Positions 1-8,745 of a DNA stretch of 64,000 nucleotides are shown piece by piece. The stretch is from Flavobacterium sp. UBA5153 (GTDB lineage Bacteria > Bacteroidota > Bacteroidia > Flavobacteriales > Flavobacteriaceae). The translations under genes and the position numbers were made by a program. The notes below the pieces were generated by a model, which ran no database searches, was not told the origin of the DNA, and saw nothing but the letters and a program-made list of their open reading frames with translations. The stretch lies in the NCBI GenBank assembly GCA_002413745.1, contig DHXP01000031.1, positions 81,881 through 145,880 of the forward strand, in the 5' to 3' direction. How positions within the stretch are numbered: position 1 is the first letter of the stretch; each line of letters begins with the position of its first letter.

Positions 1-1807
1 TCGCCATTTTTTCGAAGTTTCCAATTGTAATGTAAACCCCTAATTTAGGATCATTTTCTACATATTTTATAGAATTTACACCTTGATCCAATTTCCAATT
101 ATTCACAAACCATCCTCGCCAGAACCAACTTAAATCCTCACCCGAAACATTTTCGATAGTTCTAAAAAAATCATCTGGTGTAGGATGTTTGTATGCCCAA
201 CGCTCTACATAAGTACGAAATGCCAAATCAAAACGTTCGGGGCCCAAAATCTGTTCGCGCAACATCACTAGACCAGCACTTGGTTTTGAATAACATAAAG
301 TACCAATATTGGCTTCTTTCATATTATCCGGAGAACTCATGATCGTTTCTAAATTTGGGTCAGTATATTTTTTTGCATCCTTATGCAAGTCTAAAGGCTT
401 GTCTTTGTATTCTCCTTTGTTAAAATCAACGGAACTTAACGTATTGATAAAAGTATTGAATCCTTCGTCCATCCATCCATATAAACGTTCGTTAGAACCC
501 ACCACCATCGGAAACCAGTTGTGACCAAACTCATGATCAGTAACTCCCCATAAATCTTCTCCTTTTGATTCCCAACCACAAAAAACAATCCCGGGATATT
601 CCATTCCACCTTCATTTCCTGCAACATTCGTCGCTGCTGGATAAGAATATTCGAACCATCTTTTCGAATAATTTTCAATTGAAGTTTTAGTATATTCTGT
701 TGAACGACTCCAAGCGTCATTGCCTGCACTTTCTATTGGATAAGCAGAAATCGCCATTGATTTTTTCCCGCTTGGCAAATTAATCCTTGCAGCGTCCAAA
801 ATAAATGCAGCAGACGATGCCCAAGAAACATCACGGGCGTTTTTAATTTTAAAATGCCATGTTTTATTGGATTTAGATATTGCATTGGCTGTAGCCGTAA
901 CTTCTTCGCCAGAACGAATTACGACTGTTTTATCACTTTGCGAAGCGTTAACAAAACGCTTTTGTTGCTCGGCGGTAAGCACTTCGGGTGAGTTTGCTAA
1001 TTCTCCTGAACAAACCACAATTTGGTTTGAAGGAACGGTAATATTTACATCGAAGTTACCGTATTCAAGGAAAAACTCCGAGGCACCCAAATATGGATTT
1101 GTGTTCCAACCTCTTATGTCGTCATACACGCACATTCTTGGATACCACTGCGCAATGGTGAAAATTTTACCGTTTTTTGTTTCCAAAACGCCCATTCTAT
1201 CTGAACCTTCATTTGGAGAAATGAAAGAATATTCAATTTTAATTTTAACGATTCCTCCTTTAGATTTCAACTCTTGAGGAAGAAAAACCTGCATCCTTGT
1301 ATCGCTGATTACAAATTTGGCATTGGTTTCTTTAGTTTTTCCTTTGCTGGTTGTGATAATTTTCACGGATTTTATTTTATCCCCTCCATCAAAAATTTGC
1401 CCTTGGGCACCATTTCTGCTTCCGTTAATAGGAATAACGGCATTGCCGCGAGAATCAGATTTGAATAAATTTTGGTCTAATAACATCCAAAGAAAAGACA
1501 TTTTGTCCGGACTGTTGTTTGTGTAAGTTAGAATATCGGTTCCCGTGATTTCATTGTTTGCAACATCTAATTTGGCAGACAATTGATAATCAGCCCTGTT
1601 TTGCCAATATTCAGCTCCGGGCTGACCACTTGCGGAACGGGTAGTTGTACCATCTTTAGTATAAAAAAACGGAGCAAAAGCATCGTAATAATCATACTTA
1701 GAAATTTGTTGATTTGCTGTGGAAACAGGAATTTGTTGTGACCATATAGTCGAAATCCCAAATAATAAAGCCAGTTGAAGTATGGCTTTGAAATAATTAT
1801 TTTTCAT
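1..1807 (-). CDS. M1 family metallopeptidase (aminopeptidase N-like), 3' end outside window
   Basis: Secreted or periplasmic zinc aminopeptidase. The 602 codons present start with a signal peptide that is followed by Gln-Gln. The exopeptidase motif GGMEY lies at about residues 400-404. The zinc site HEFGH is at 425-429 with the third ligand Glu448, which is the HEXXH-X18-E spacing of family M1. The C-terminal part runs off the left edge of the window. I chose the ATG at 1807 because the hydrophobic signal follows at once. A 173-bp gap separates it from the divergent epimerase gene. The substrate cannot be told from sequence; the family trims N-terminal residues from peptides. Confidence 0.93.
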   Translation of the reverse strand, partial: MKNNYFKAILQLALLFGISTIWSQQIPVSTANQQISKYDYYDAFAPFFYTKDGTTTRSASGQPGAEYWQNRADYQLSAKLDVANNEITGTDILTYTNNSPDKMSFLWMLLDQNLFKSDSRGNAVIPINGSRNGAQGQIFDGGDKIKSVKIITTSKGKTKETNAKFVISDTRMQVFLPQELKSKGGIVKIKIEYSFISPNEGSDRMGVLETKNGKIFTIAQWYPRMCVYDDIRGWNTNPYLGASEFFLEYGNFDVNITVPSNQIVVCSGELANSPEVLTAEQQKRFVNASQSDKTVVIRSGEEVTATANAISKSNKTWHFKIKNARDVSWASSAAFILDAARINLPSGKKSMAISAYPIESAGNDAWSRSTEYTKTSIENYSKRWFEYSYPAATNVAGNEGGMEYPGIVFCGWESKGEDLWGVTDHEFGHNWFPMVVGSNERLYGWMDEGFNTFINTLSSVDFNKGEYKDKPLDLHKDAKKYTDPNLETIMSSPDNMKEANIGTLCYSKPSAGLVMLREQILGPERFDLAFRTYVERWAYKHPTPDDFFRTIENVSGEDLSWFWRGWFVNNWKLDQGVNSIKYVENDPKLGVYITIGNFEKMA

Positions 1808-1980
1808 TTTGTAAATTTTCTATTGCAAATTAATGAAAAATAAACATATGACTGAAAATAAATTTAAAATTTTGACAAAAATTTATCAATTATACAATTA
1901 GCATCATTTTATTATTTCAAATTAAATTTATGAAATATATTTACGTCTTCAAGACTATCATAACCTAACTAGCAACAATT

Positions 1981-2832
1981 TTGACTACAACAATATCAAA
2001 CTCCAATTTAACGGCTCAAATAAATCATTTTGGTGCCGAATTATTTTCATTAAAAAACAGCAAAAACAAAGAATACATTTGGGAAGGAAACCCTGCTTTT
2101 TGGGGCAAACACTCCCCTATTCTATTCCCTATTGTAGGCACGCTAAAAAACAATTCCTATCACTATAATGGCGCCGAATATCATTTGTCTAGACACGGTT
2201 TTGCAAGAGATACGGAATTCAAATTGATCGAAAAATCTGAAAATAGCGTCACATTTTCATTAATCTCATCGGAGGAAACGAGAAAAGTGTATCCATTCGA
2301 TTTTGAATTGCAAATTATTTATACGTTGGATGAACGCAGTTTGAATATTGAGTATAAAGTTATCAATAAAAGTAAATCACAAATGCCATTTTCCATCGGA
2401 GCGCATCCCGCATTTGCTTTGCCAGGAAATTTTGAAAATTATTCACTTGAATTCGAAAACGAGGAATCTTTGGAATATCATCTTTTGGAAAATGATTTGA
2501 TTTCGTATAAAACAAAAAAACTCGAAGTCAAGAATAAAATATTGCATCTGAATTATCAACTTTTTGAGAATGATGCCTTAGTTTTCAAATCATTACAATC
2601 CAAATCATTGACGATTTTGGAAAATTCGAACCCAGTACTGCGAGTTGATTTCAAGGATTTTTCCAATTTAGGGATTTGGACAAAAAAAGATGCGCCTTTT
2701 ATTTGTATCGAACCCTGGTTGGGTTATTCTGATACAGAAGAAAATTTCGGAAATCTTTTCAAGAAAGAAGGTATTCAAATTTTGAATTCAGGGAAAAGCT
2801 TTAAAGCAAAATTCAACATTGAAATTTTCTAA
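1981..2832 (+). CDS. Aldose 1-epimerase (galactose mutarotase-like) family protein
   Basis: A 283-residue protein of the galactose mutarotase-like fold (LacX/YeaD type), which interconverts sugar anomers. The family histidines are seen in RHGF (about residues 71-74) and in the motif around His142 (GAHPAF). The start is TTG: no ATG lies nearby in frame, and the reading MTTTISNSNLTAQINHFGAE fits the usual N-terminus. There is no signal peptide, so it should be cytoplasmic. It stands alone between divergent and unrelated genes, so its sugar cannot be inferred from context. Confidence 0.85.
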   Translation: MTTTISNSNLTAQINHFGAELFSLKNSKNKEYIWEGNPAFWGKHSPILFPIVGTLKNNSYHYNGAEYHLSRHGFARDTEFKLIEKSENSVTFSLISSEETRKVYPFDFELQIIYTLDERSLNIEYKVINKSKSQMPFSIGAHPAFALPGNFENYSLEFENEESLEYHLLENDLISYKTKKLEVKNKILHLNYQLFENDALVFKSLQSKSLTILENSNPVLRVDFKDFSNLGIWTKKDAPFICIEPWLGYSDTEENFGNLFKKEGIQILNSGKSFKAKFNIEIF

Positions 2833-2919
2833 CCAATGAAAACTATTTTCTACATTTGGACGATGAACTAAATATAACTGAAGTTCATAAATAAACTTTT
2901 CTTCATTCAAAATCCAACT

Positions 2920-3858
2920 ATGCGCAATTTACTTCTTCTGTTACTCTTTATATTTTTATCATCGGGTTGTTCCGGTTATAAAACAACCGAAGATTATGTT
3001 TTTCCTTCCAAAATAGAAAAAGCTAAATATATTAAATCTTATAACCAAACACTGAAATTATGGGATGTTCCGTTTGAAGAAACAGATGTAACAACCAGTT
3101 ACGGTACCGCACATGTCATCATGAGTGGACCAGAAACCGGCGAGTCTGTAATTTTATTCTCTGGTACGGATGCGAGTTCCACCATGTGGTTTCCCAATAT
3201 AAAAGAATTCGACAAAGGATATAGAGTTTATGCAATCGATTTTCCTTTAGAAGCCGGAAAGTCGATGTCGAGTGTCATTAAATTGAGCAATAAAGAAATT
3301 GGTTTTTTTTATAAAGAGGTTTTTGAGCATTTTCACATGAAAAACATTAATTTGGTCGGAATATCGAGAGGTGGCTGGATAGCTACATTTTTAGCATTAC
3401 AGCCTGATAATAAAATAAAAAAAATGGTTTTACTGAGTCCGGCCCAAACCTTCGGTGGTATTAATAACATTGTCAAAGTCTTATCTGGATTATTGCTCAA
3501 AGTATACCCAAGCCATAAAAATTTAAACATTTTTTTTAACTCATTTTCATACTATCCAGATAAAATTAACGGTCTCTTTAAAGAACAACTTTATCTGGCC
3601 TATAAATATGGAAATAGTAGACCCCGATTATTAAAAATGTCACGTTTTTCTGATAAGGATTTAAGGTCATTGAAAATCCCCGTAATGGTTTTAGTTGGTG
3701 ATCATGATATCATGAATAGTGAAAAAATCCTCGAAAAAGCTCATGAATTAATTCCAAATACAGAAACAGCCGTAATCAAAAATGCAGGGCATTTCTTAAG
3801 TATTGATCAATCGGAAATAATAAATAAAAAAGTTGTCGATTTTTTAAATAAGAACTAA
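2920..3858 (+). CDS. Alpha/beta hydrolase, predicted lipoprotein
   Basis: A 312-residue alpha/beta-hydrolase fold protein. The N-terminus has a hydrophobic stretch ending in a lipobox (LSSGC, Cys17), so it is probably anchored in a membrane on the periplasmic side. The nucleophile elbow is GISRGG with Ser149. The likely acid lies in VGDHD (Asp261/Asp263) and the catalytic His is His291 in NAGHF, giving a complete Ser-Asp-His triad. The substrate is unknown. The GNAT gene begins 2 nt after its stop codon, so the two are probably cotranscribed. Confidence 0.85.
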   Translation: MRNLLLLLLFIFLSSGCSGYKTTEDYVFPSKIEKAKYIKSYNQTLKLWDVPFEETDVTTSYGTAHVIMSGPETGESVILFSGTDASSTMWFPNIKEFDKGYRVYAIDFPLEAGKSMSSVIKLSNKEIGFFYKEVFEHFHMKNINLVGISRGGWIATFLALQPDNKIKKMVLLSPAQTFGGINNIVKVLSGLLLKVYPSHKNLNIFFNSFSYYPDKINGLFKEQLYLAYKYGNSRPRLLKMSRFSDKDLRSLKIPVMVLVGDHDIMNSEKILEKAHELIPNTETAVIKNAGHFLSIDQSEIINKKVVDFLNKN

Positions 3859-3860
3859 TA

Positions 3861-4412
3861 ATGTTAACTATAGACTTTACTCCTTTCCCTAATGTTGAAA
3901 CTGAACGTTTGCAATTAAGACGTGTTGTTAAGGAAGATGTAAACGAAATTTTTGCACTTAGATCTAACGAGCAAACAATGAAATACATTCCAAGACCATT
4001 GGCAAAAACCAAGGAAGACGCTCTGGGACATATTGCGATGATTGACGAAAAAATAGAAAATAACGAAGGAATAAATTGGGCAATTACTTTAAAAAACAGT
4101 CCGAAACTAATTGGAATCATTGGACATTACAGAATAAAACCGGAACATTATCGTGCCGAAATTGGATACATGTTGCTTCCTAAATATCACGGAAAAGGAA
4201 TTATTACAGAGGCAATAAATTATGTTGTGAATTATGGATTTGAAATAATGAAATTACATTCAATTGAGGCCATTATTGATCCTGAAAATTTTGCTTCAGC
4301 CAAAGTCTTGCAAAAAAATGGCTTTGTTAAAGAAGCCCATTTAAAAGAAAATGAATATTTTGAAGGACGCTTTTTGGATACCGTGATTTATTCAATTTTA
4401 AATAATCGTTAA
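3861..4412 (+). CDS. GNAT family N-acetyltransferase (RimJ/RimL-like)
   Basis: A 183-residue acetyltransferase of the acetyltransf_3 (RimJ/RimL) type, which moves an acetyl group from acetyl-CoA to an amine. The N-terminal VETERLQLRRV strand-turn is typical of the group, and KYHGKGIITEA in the middle is the acetyl-CoA pyrophosphate-binding loop. The NFASAKVLQKNGF segment is the usual C-terminal core of the fold. It follows the lipoprotein hydrolase by 2 nt. The acceptor (a ribosomal protein, an antibiotic or a small amine) cannot be assigned from sequence. Confidence 0.88.
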   Translation: MLTIDFTPFPNVETERLQLRRVVKEDVNEIFALRSNEQTMKYIPRPLAKTKEDALGHIAMIDEKIENNEGINWAITLKNSPKLIGIIGHYRIKPEHYRAEIGYMLLPKYHGKGIITEAINYVVNYGFEIMKLHSIEAIIDPENFASAKVLQKNGFVKEAHLKENEYFEGRFLDTVIYSILNNR

Positions 4413-4531
4413 TTTTAATTCTCACTTTATATAGTAATTTAATGACAAAATAACAAATTCATCTATTCATTATCTATATATTTGACGCCGAAACCAATTC
4501 CTTTATAGAAAAATACTCGAAAATTTATCAC

Positions 4532-5083
4532 ATGAAAAAACTACTTATTTTAACTATTCTTTTATTTTCTATTCACTCACAAAGCCAAACCTACGTAAAA
4601 GTCAATGCGTTAACAACGCTGTTAACAATCCCAAATGTGGGTATTGAAACCAGCATTGGAAAAAAATCAACATTTCAATTTGACATTACCGCTTCTTTTT
4701 GGAAATCCCTAAAAGGCAAACCTATGCAATTTTATATTTTTGTCCCGGAATATCGGTATCATTTTCACGAAAAATATAATGGTTTTTATGTAGGAGCAAA
4801 TGTAGGAGCAACCATTTTTAATTTTCAAAAATGGAATTATTTGAATACTAATGTATACCAAAAGGGAATTGGGTATGTTATCGGAGCAACAATTGGATAC
4901 CAAAAAAAGATAAATGATCGATTTCTTATTGATTGTTTTTTAGGAGGAGGCTCGCATCAAGGTTTTTATAAAGGCTATTATATTGGTACAAATACTCGTT
5001 ATGAAACTGCTGAACATTACAACAAAAGTGGGGAATGGCTACCTTATAGAGGCGGTGTTATGGTTTCGTACCGTTTAAATTAA
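4532..5083 (+). CDS. DUF3575-like secreted protein, probable outer-membrane beta-barrel
   Basis: A 183-residue protein with a signal peptide (about 20 residues, ending in SQS) followed by alternating hydrophobic strands rich in Tyr, Gly and Phe. The order resembles DUF3575 proteins: a PNVGIE strand early on, then YRYHF, GFYVGANVG and GYVIGATIGYQ. The chain ends in VSYRLN, a barrel-like terminal strand. A -7 type box TATATTTG (4477-4484) lies about 50 nt upstream. Function unknown. It ends 9 bp from the convergent VF530 gene with no terminator visible between them. Confidence 0.72.
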   Translation: MKKLLILTILLFSIHSQSQTYVKVNALTTLLTIPNVGIETSIGKKSTFQFDITASFWKSLKGKPMQFYIFVPEYRYHFHEKYNGFYVGANVGATIFNFQKWNYLNTNVYQKGIGYVIGATIGYQKKINDRFLIDCFLGGGSHQGFYKGYYIGTNTRYETAEHYNKSGEWLPYRGGVMVSYRLN

Positions 5084-5092
5084 ATCGAAATA

Positions 5093-5317
5093 TTAAAACT
5101 TTGTAGAAGTGTTTATATACAATTCTTCGACTTTTTTTCTTGCCCAATCCGTTTTTCGCAAAAAAGTCAAACTCGATTTGATACTTGGATTATCAGTAAA
5201 GCATTTAATTTTTATCAATTCTCCCAAAGTGTCAAAGCCATAATAATCGACAAGCTGTTCCAAAATTATTTGAAGTGTTTTACCATAAAGTGGGTCTTTT
5301 GATTTCGGTTTTTCCAT
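5093..5317 (-). CDS. VF530 family (DUF2132) small protein
   Basis: A 74-residue protein matching the VF530/DUF2132 family over almost its whole length: the DPLYGKTL start, the LVDYYGFDTLGE helix, then CFTDNPSIKSSLTFLRKT-W and an RKKVE helix. Family members form a small helical fold and have been described as putative DNA-binding proteins, but the cellular role is unknown. It is convergent with the DUF3575-like gene and divergent from smpB. Confidence 0.82.
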   Translation of the reverse strand: MEKPKSKDPLYGKTLQIILEQLVDYYGFDTLGELIKIKCFTDNPSIKSSLTFLRKTDWARKKVEELYINTSTKF

Positions 5318-5348
5318 TCAGCAAATTTAAAGCAATTTTAAATAACTA

Positions 5349-5379
5349 TTGACATTTCGTTGTTTTGTTCCTACATTTG
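5349..5379 (+). promoter_or_regulatory. Bacteroidetes-type promoter for smpB
   Basis: TTG at 5349-5351 and TACATTTG at 5372-5379 are separated by 20 bp and fit the -33 TTTG / -7 TAnnTTTG pattern of Bacteroidetes. The -7 box ends only 7 nt before the ATG at 5387. That supports this start over the upstream in-frame candidate at 5360, which lies inside the promoter. Confidence 0.7.
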
Positions 5380-5386
5380 CAATCCT

Positions 5387-5839
5387 ATGCTAAAAACAAT
5401 AAACATACTTAACAAAAGAGCCCGTTTCGATTATGAAATTATCGAAAAATTTACGGCAGGAATTGTTTTGGCTGGAACCGAAATAAAATCCATCCGTTTA
5501 GGGAAAGCCAATATTACCGAAAGTTTTTGCGAATTCAGTGGTAATGAACTCTTTGCAATTAATACTTATATCGAAGAATATTCTTTTGGCAATCAATTCA
5601 ACCATAAAGCGAGAAGCGAACGCAAGCTTTTACTGAATAAACGGGAATTAAAAGGGTTGCTGAGAAGCGTTCAGGCAAAAGGGTTGACCATTGTTCCCTT
5701 GAAATTATTTACCAATGAAAAAGGTATGGCAAAACTTGAAATTGGACTTTGCAAAGGAAAAAAAACCTACGATAAACGCGAATCGCTTAAAGAACAAGAC
5801 ACAAAACGTGATCTTGACAGAATAAAAAAGTCCTTTTAA
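5387..5839 (+). CDS. smpB: SsrA-binding protein SmpB
   Basis: A 150-residue RNA-binding protein that carries tmRNA to stalled ribosomes (trans-translation). The OB-fold core is clear: NILNKRARFDYEI, GIVLAGTEIKSIR, the YSFGNQFNHKARSERKLLL segment, and a basic C-terminal tail (KKTYDKRESLKEQDTKRDLDR) that enters the ribosome. The frame is open from 5360, but that would put codons within the promoter. MLKTINILNKRARF at 5387 is the usual family N-terminus. Its partner RNA, ssrA, is also in this window at 53.2 kb. The mRNA may be leaderless. Confidence 0.96.
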   Translation: MLKTINILNKRARFDYEIIEKFTAGIVLAGTEIKSIRLGKANITESFCEFSGNELFAINTYIEEYSFGNQFNHKARSERKLLLNKRELKGLLRSVQAKGLTIVPLKLFTNEKGMAKLEIGLCKGKKTYDKRESLKEQDTKRDLDRIKKSF

Positions 5840-5888
5840 ATCATTAATTGAAGTTAAAATAGTTACACTATTTTTTATTTAAAATTAT

Positions 5889-5901
5889 GACTAAATTAGT
5901 C
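5889..5901. promoter_or_regulatory. Palindrome upstream of HTH-Fic gene, candidate operator
   Basis: GACTAA-A-TTAGTC is a perfect 6+1+6 inverted repeat ending 25 bp before the ATG of the HTH-Fic gene. The encoded protein starts with an XRE-type DNA-binding domain, so autoregulation through this site is plausible. That role is inference. Confidence 0.4.
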
Positions 5902-5926
5902 AAGACTTTAAAGATCATTCGTAAAA

Positions 5927-6976
5927 ATGAAAACACAACTCAAAAATGCAAGAGAGCAAAAAGGATTAAAAACTCGAGAAGTGGCTCATCTTTTGGGAAT
6001 CGATCAAGCCTTAATTAGCAAATTCGAAAACGGATCAAGAAAACCAACCAAAGAACAAGTCGTCAAGTTGGCTTCTTTGTTGGGAATTGACTTTGAAACA
6101 CTTATGGTTGCTTGGCTGAAAGAGAAAATCCTTTATGAAATAGGTCAGGATGAATTTGCCATAAAAGCAATGAATTTAGTTCTTGAAGAAGTTGAAAATA
6201 GTAGTACAACCATCAAAAAAACACTTTCCAAAAACTTGCAGTCGATTCTTGACGAAATAGATGTCTTAAAGTCAAAATTGGATCAATTTCGGAAATTTGA
6301 TAATTCTAAAATTGAGCAAGCTTTAGAATTGGAATACACTTTTGAAAGCAACCGTATCGAAGGAAACACACTTACACTTCGCGAAACAGATTTGGTCATC
6401 AACGAAGGTTTGACAATTTCCGGAAAAAGTATGCGGGAACATCTTGAAGCCATCAATCATCAGGAAGCTATTGCTTACATCAAGCATTTGATGGAGAAAA
6501 ACACTGCCTTAAATGAGCGAGAAGTTTTGTCCATTCACAACTTGATTTTGCGTGGCATTATGCCCGATGATGCGGGCAGATACCGTCGTGTGCAAGTGAT
6601 GATTAAGGGCAGTTCACATACACCGCCACAACCATTTTTGGTTTCCAAGGAAATGGAAGATTTTTTCCTTTGGTATGAAACCAATAAGAATAATCTACAT
6701 CCAATAATCTTGGCAGCAGAACTTCACGAGCGTTTAGTAAATATCCACCCATTTATTGATGGAAATGGTAGAACTTCCCGTTTGGTAATGAATCTTATTC
6801 TATTGCAAAATGGCTATGTAATTGCCAATATAAAAGGTGATCACGATAATAGAATGCAGTATTACAATGCACTCGAAACCGCTCAAACAAAAAACAACAA
6901 AGAAGATTTTATGCTTTTTGTTGCTCAAACCGAGAAAGAAAGTTTAGAGCGCTATCTTGATAGTATTGGTCAATAA
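5927..6976 (+). CDS. Fic family protein with N-terminal XRE-type HTH
   Basis: A 349-residue predicted AMP-transferase. Residues 1-65 form an XRE helix-turn-helix (REVAHLLGIDQALISKFENGSRKPT). A helical linker follows, then the Fic core with HPFIDGNGRTSR at 274-285 and catalytic His274. An inhibitory-helix motif of the S/T-xxx-E-G/N type occurs at 141-146 (SNRIEG, with Glu145 expected to block ATP), so the enzyme should be self-inhibited. RYRRVQVMIKGSSHTPP is the target-docking flap. No separate antitoxin gene is adjacent. A palindrome just upstream may be its operator. The target protein is unknown. Confidence 0.92.
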   Translation: MKTQLKNAREQKGLKTREVAHLLGIDQALISKFENGSRKPTKEQVVKLASLLGIDFETLMVAWLKEKILYEIGQDEFAIKAMNLVLEEVENSSTTIKKTLSKNLQSILDEIDVLKSKLDQFRKFDNSKIEQALELEYTFESNRIEGNTLTLRETDLVINEGLTISGKSMREHLEAINHQEAIAYIKHLMEKNTALNEREVLSIHNLILRGIMPDDAGRYRRVQVMIKGSSHTPPQPFLVSKEMEDFFLWYETNKNNLHPIILAAELHERLVNIHPFIDGNGRTSRLVMNLILLQNGYVIANIKGDHDNRMQYYNALETAQTKNNKEDFMLFVAQTEKESLERYLDSIGQ

Positions 6977-7002
6977 AAAATCCCGCAATAGCGGGATTTT
7001 TT
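6975..7002. terminator. Bidirectional rho-independent terminator (fic / pcm)
   Basis: Stem AAATCCCGC / GCGGGATTT with loop AATA, flanked by A-tract and T-tract, so it works in both directions. It lies between the convergent ends of the Fic gene and pcm. Confidence 0.88.
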
Positions 7003-7003
7003 A

Positions 7004-7645
7004 TTAATTTTTATTTTCTAATAAAGGCACGAATTTAAAATCTCCAAACTCGTGTTTCTCAAATTGTGTTTCATTTTTCCTGATTAGCAAAGTCATTATT
7101 TGTTTTTCTTCGCCCAGTGGAATGACCAGCCTTCCTCCTATTTTTAGTTGTGCCATCAAGGCTTGCGGAATTATTGGCGCGCCAGCCGTAACGATGATAC
7201 TGTCGAAAGGAGCGTGATTGGGCAAGCCTTTATAACCATCCCCAAAAGAAAGATGTTTGGGTCGGATGCCTAATTTTGGTAACAGAACCGATGTTTGCTT
7301 GAACAGTTCATTTTGTCTTTCGACACTATAAACCTTGGCTCCCATCAAACACAAAACTGCGGTTTGATACCCCGAACCGGTTCCTATTTCGAGGATTTTA
7401 TGGTCTTTTTTTACTTCCAATAATTGACTCTGAAAAGCTACCGTATAAGGTTGTGAAATGGTTTGTCCGGCACCTATTGGGAAAGCTTTATCCTGATAAG
7501 CATAATCGGCAAAACTGGAATTCAAAAAAAGATGTCTTGGAATTTTCTTGATAGCTTCCAATACATTTTTGTCAATTATTCCCTTTTCTTTCAAAAGAGT
7601 TACTAATTGATTGCGAAGTCCTTGATGTTTGGCGGTATCTTTCAA
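7004..7645 (-). CDS. pcm: Protein-L-isoaspartate O-methyltransferase
   Basis: A 213-residue repair enzyme that methylates L-isoaspartyl residues in aged proteins with S-adenosylmethionine. The PCMT signature IGAGQTISQPY is at residues 57-67, and the SAM-binding motif I EIGTGSGY is at 86-93. Motif post-I (VYSVERQ) and DGYKGLPNHAPFD follow as in the family. Length is normal and no signal peptide is seen, so it should be cytoplasmic. It ends at the shared terminator with the Fic gene. Confidence 0.94.
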   Translation of the reverse strand: MKDTAKHQGLRNQLVTLLKEKGIIDKNVLEAIKKIPRHLFLNSSFADYAYQDKAFPIGAGQTISQPYTVAFQSQLLEVKKDHKILEIGTGSGYQTAVLCLMGAKVYSVERQNELFKQTSVLLPKLGIRPKHLSFGDGYKGLPNHAPFDSIIVTAGAPIIPQALMAQLKIGGRLVIPLGEEKQIMTLLIRKNETQFEKHEFGDFKFVPLLENKN

Positions 7646-7776
7646 AGTTTAAAATAATATATTTCGGTAAAAATAAACTTTAATAATTCAAAAATCAAAT
7701 AACAATTTCCAAAACTTTAAACCCTAAACTTCATACTTTAAGCAAATAAATTATATTTTTGTTAAAAATACATTTT

Positions 7777-8742
7777 ATGTTAAAAGTAGGCGTTTTAGGT
7801 GCAGGACATCTTGGAAAAATACATTTACGATTATTACAACAATCCGAGAAATATGAATTGGTTGGTTTTTATGATGAAAATCAAGAAAATGCCGATAAAG
7901 TTGCCAAGGAATTTGGCTATAAAAAGTTCTCGACAATTGCCACTTTAATCCACGCTGTCGATGTGATTGATATCGTGACGCCAACGCTTTCGCATTACAA
8001 ATGTGCCAAAGTTTCCATCAAATCCGGCAAACACGTTTTTATAGAAAAACCCATTTCAAATACTGTTGCCGAAGCCGAAGAAATCATTGCTTTAGCCAAA
8101 GAATTTAACGTAAAAGGTCAAGTAGGTCACGTCGAAAGGTTCAATCCTGCCTTCAAGGCGACCAAGGATATGATTGAAAATCCAATGTTTATCGAAACGC
8201 ATCGTTTGGCAGAATTCAACCCTCGCGGCACCGATGTTCCCGTGGTTCTCGACTTGATGATTCACGATATTGATGCGATTTTAAGCGTGGTAAAGTCTAA
8301 AGTGAAATCAATTAATGCCAGCGGAGTTGCAGTAATTAGCGACACGCCAGATATTGCAAATGCTCGAATTGAGTTCGAAAACGGATGCGTTGCCAATTTA
8401 ACGGCCAGCCGAATTTCATTGAAAAATATGCGTAAATCACGCTTTTTCCAAAAAGATGCTTACATCTCGGTCGATTTCTTGGAGAAAAGATGCGAGGTCG
8501 TAAAAATGAAAGATGCTCCCGAAATTCCCGGAGATTTTGATATAATTCTACAAAATGCCGAAGGCGTAAAAAAACAAATCTACTTTTCTAATCCTGATGT
8601 GGAGCAAAACAACGCTATTCTTGACGAATTGGAATCCTTTGCCGATGCCATCAACAACGACACCACTCCAGTTGTAACATTGGAACAAGCGACGGAAGCA
8701 TTGCGAGTGGCTTACCAAATTATTGATTGTTTTAAGAAGTAA
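7777..8742 (+). CDS. Gfo/Idh/MocA family oxidoreductase
   Basis: A 321-residue NAD(P)-dependent dehydrogenase. An N-terminal Rossmann fold begins VGVLGAGHLGKIHL, the conserved active-site segment is HVFIEKPISNT, and a C-terminal GFO-like alpha/beta domain follows. A TTG at 7759 is in frame, but the ATG at 7777 gives the normal family start. TATTTTTG at 7754-7761 fits a -7 box, placing 7777 just downstream of the transcription start. It is followed at 3 nt and then 1 nt by an orphan protein and a hydroxyacyl-CoA dehydrogenase, probably one transcript. The sugar or cyclitol substrate is unknown. Confidence 0.88.
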   Translation: MLKVGVLGAGHLGKIHLRLLQQSEKYELVGFYDENQENADKVAKEFGYKKFSTIATLIHAVDVIDIVTPTLSHYKCAKVSIKSGKHVFIEKPISNTVAEAEEIIALAKEFNVKGQVGHVERFNPAFKATKDMIENPMFIETHRLAEFNPRGTDVPVVLDLMIHDIDAILSVVKSKVKSINASGVAVISDTPDIANARIEFENGCVANLTASRISLKNMRKSRFFQKDAYISVDFLEKRCEVVKMKDAPEIPGDFDIILQNAEGVKKQIYFSNPDVEQNNAILDELESFADAINNDTTPVVTLEQATEALRVAYQIIDCFKK

Positions 8743-8745
8743 TTA

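Noticed and set aside
5360..5386. Upstream start extending SmpB by nine residues
   Set aside because: It would lie within the -33/-7 promoter region, and the family N-terminus begins at 5387.
5927..6976. Toxin-antitoxin module around the Fic gene
   Set aside because: No small antitoxin gene is adjacent, and the inhibitory motif is inside the protein itself, so a two-gene module is not supported.
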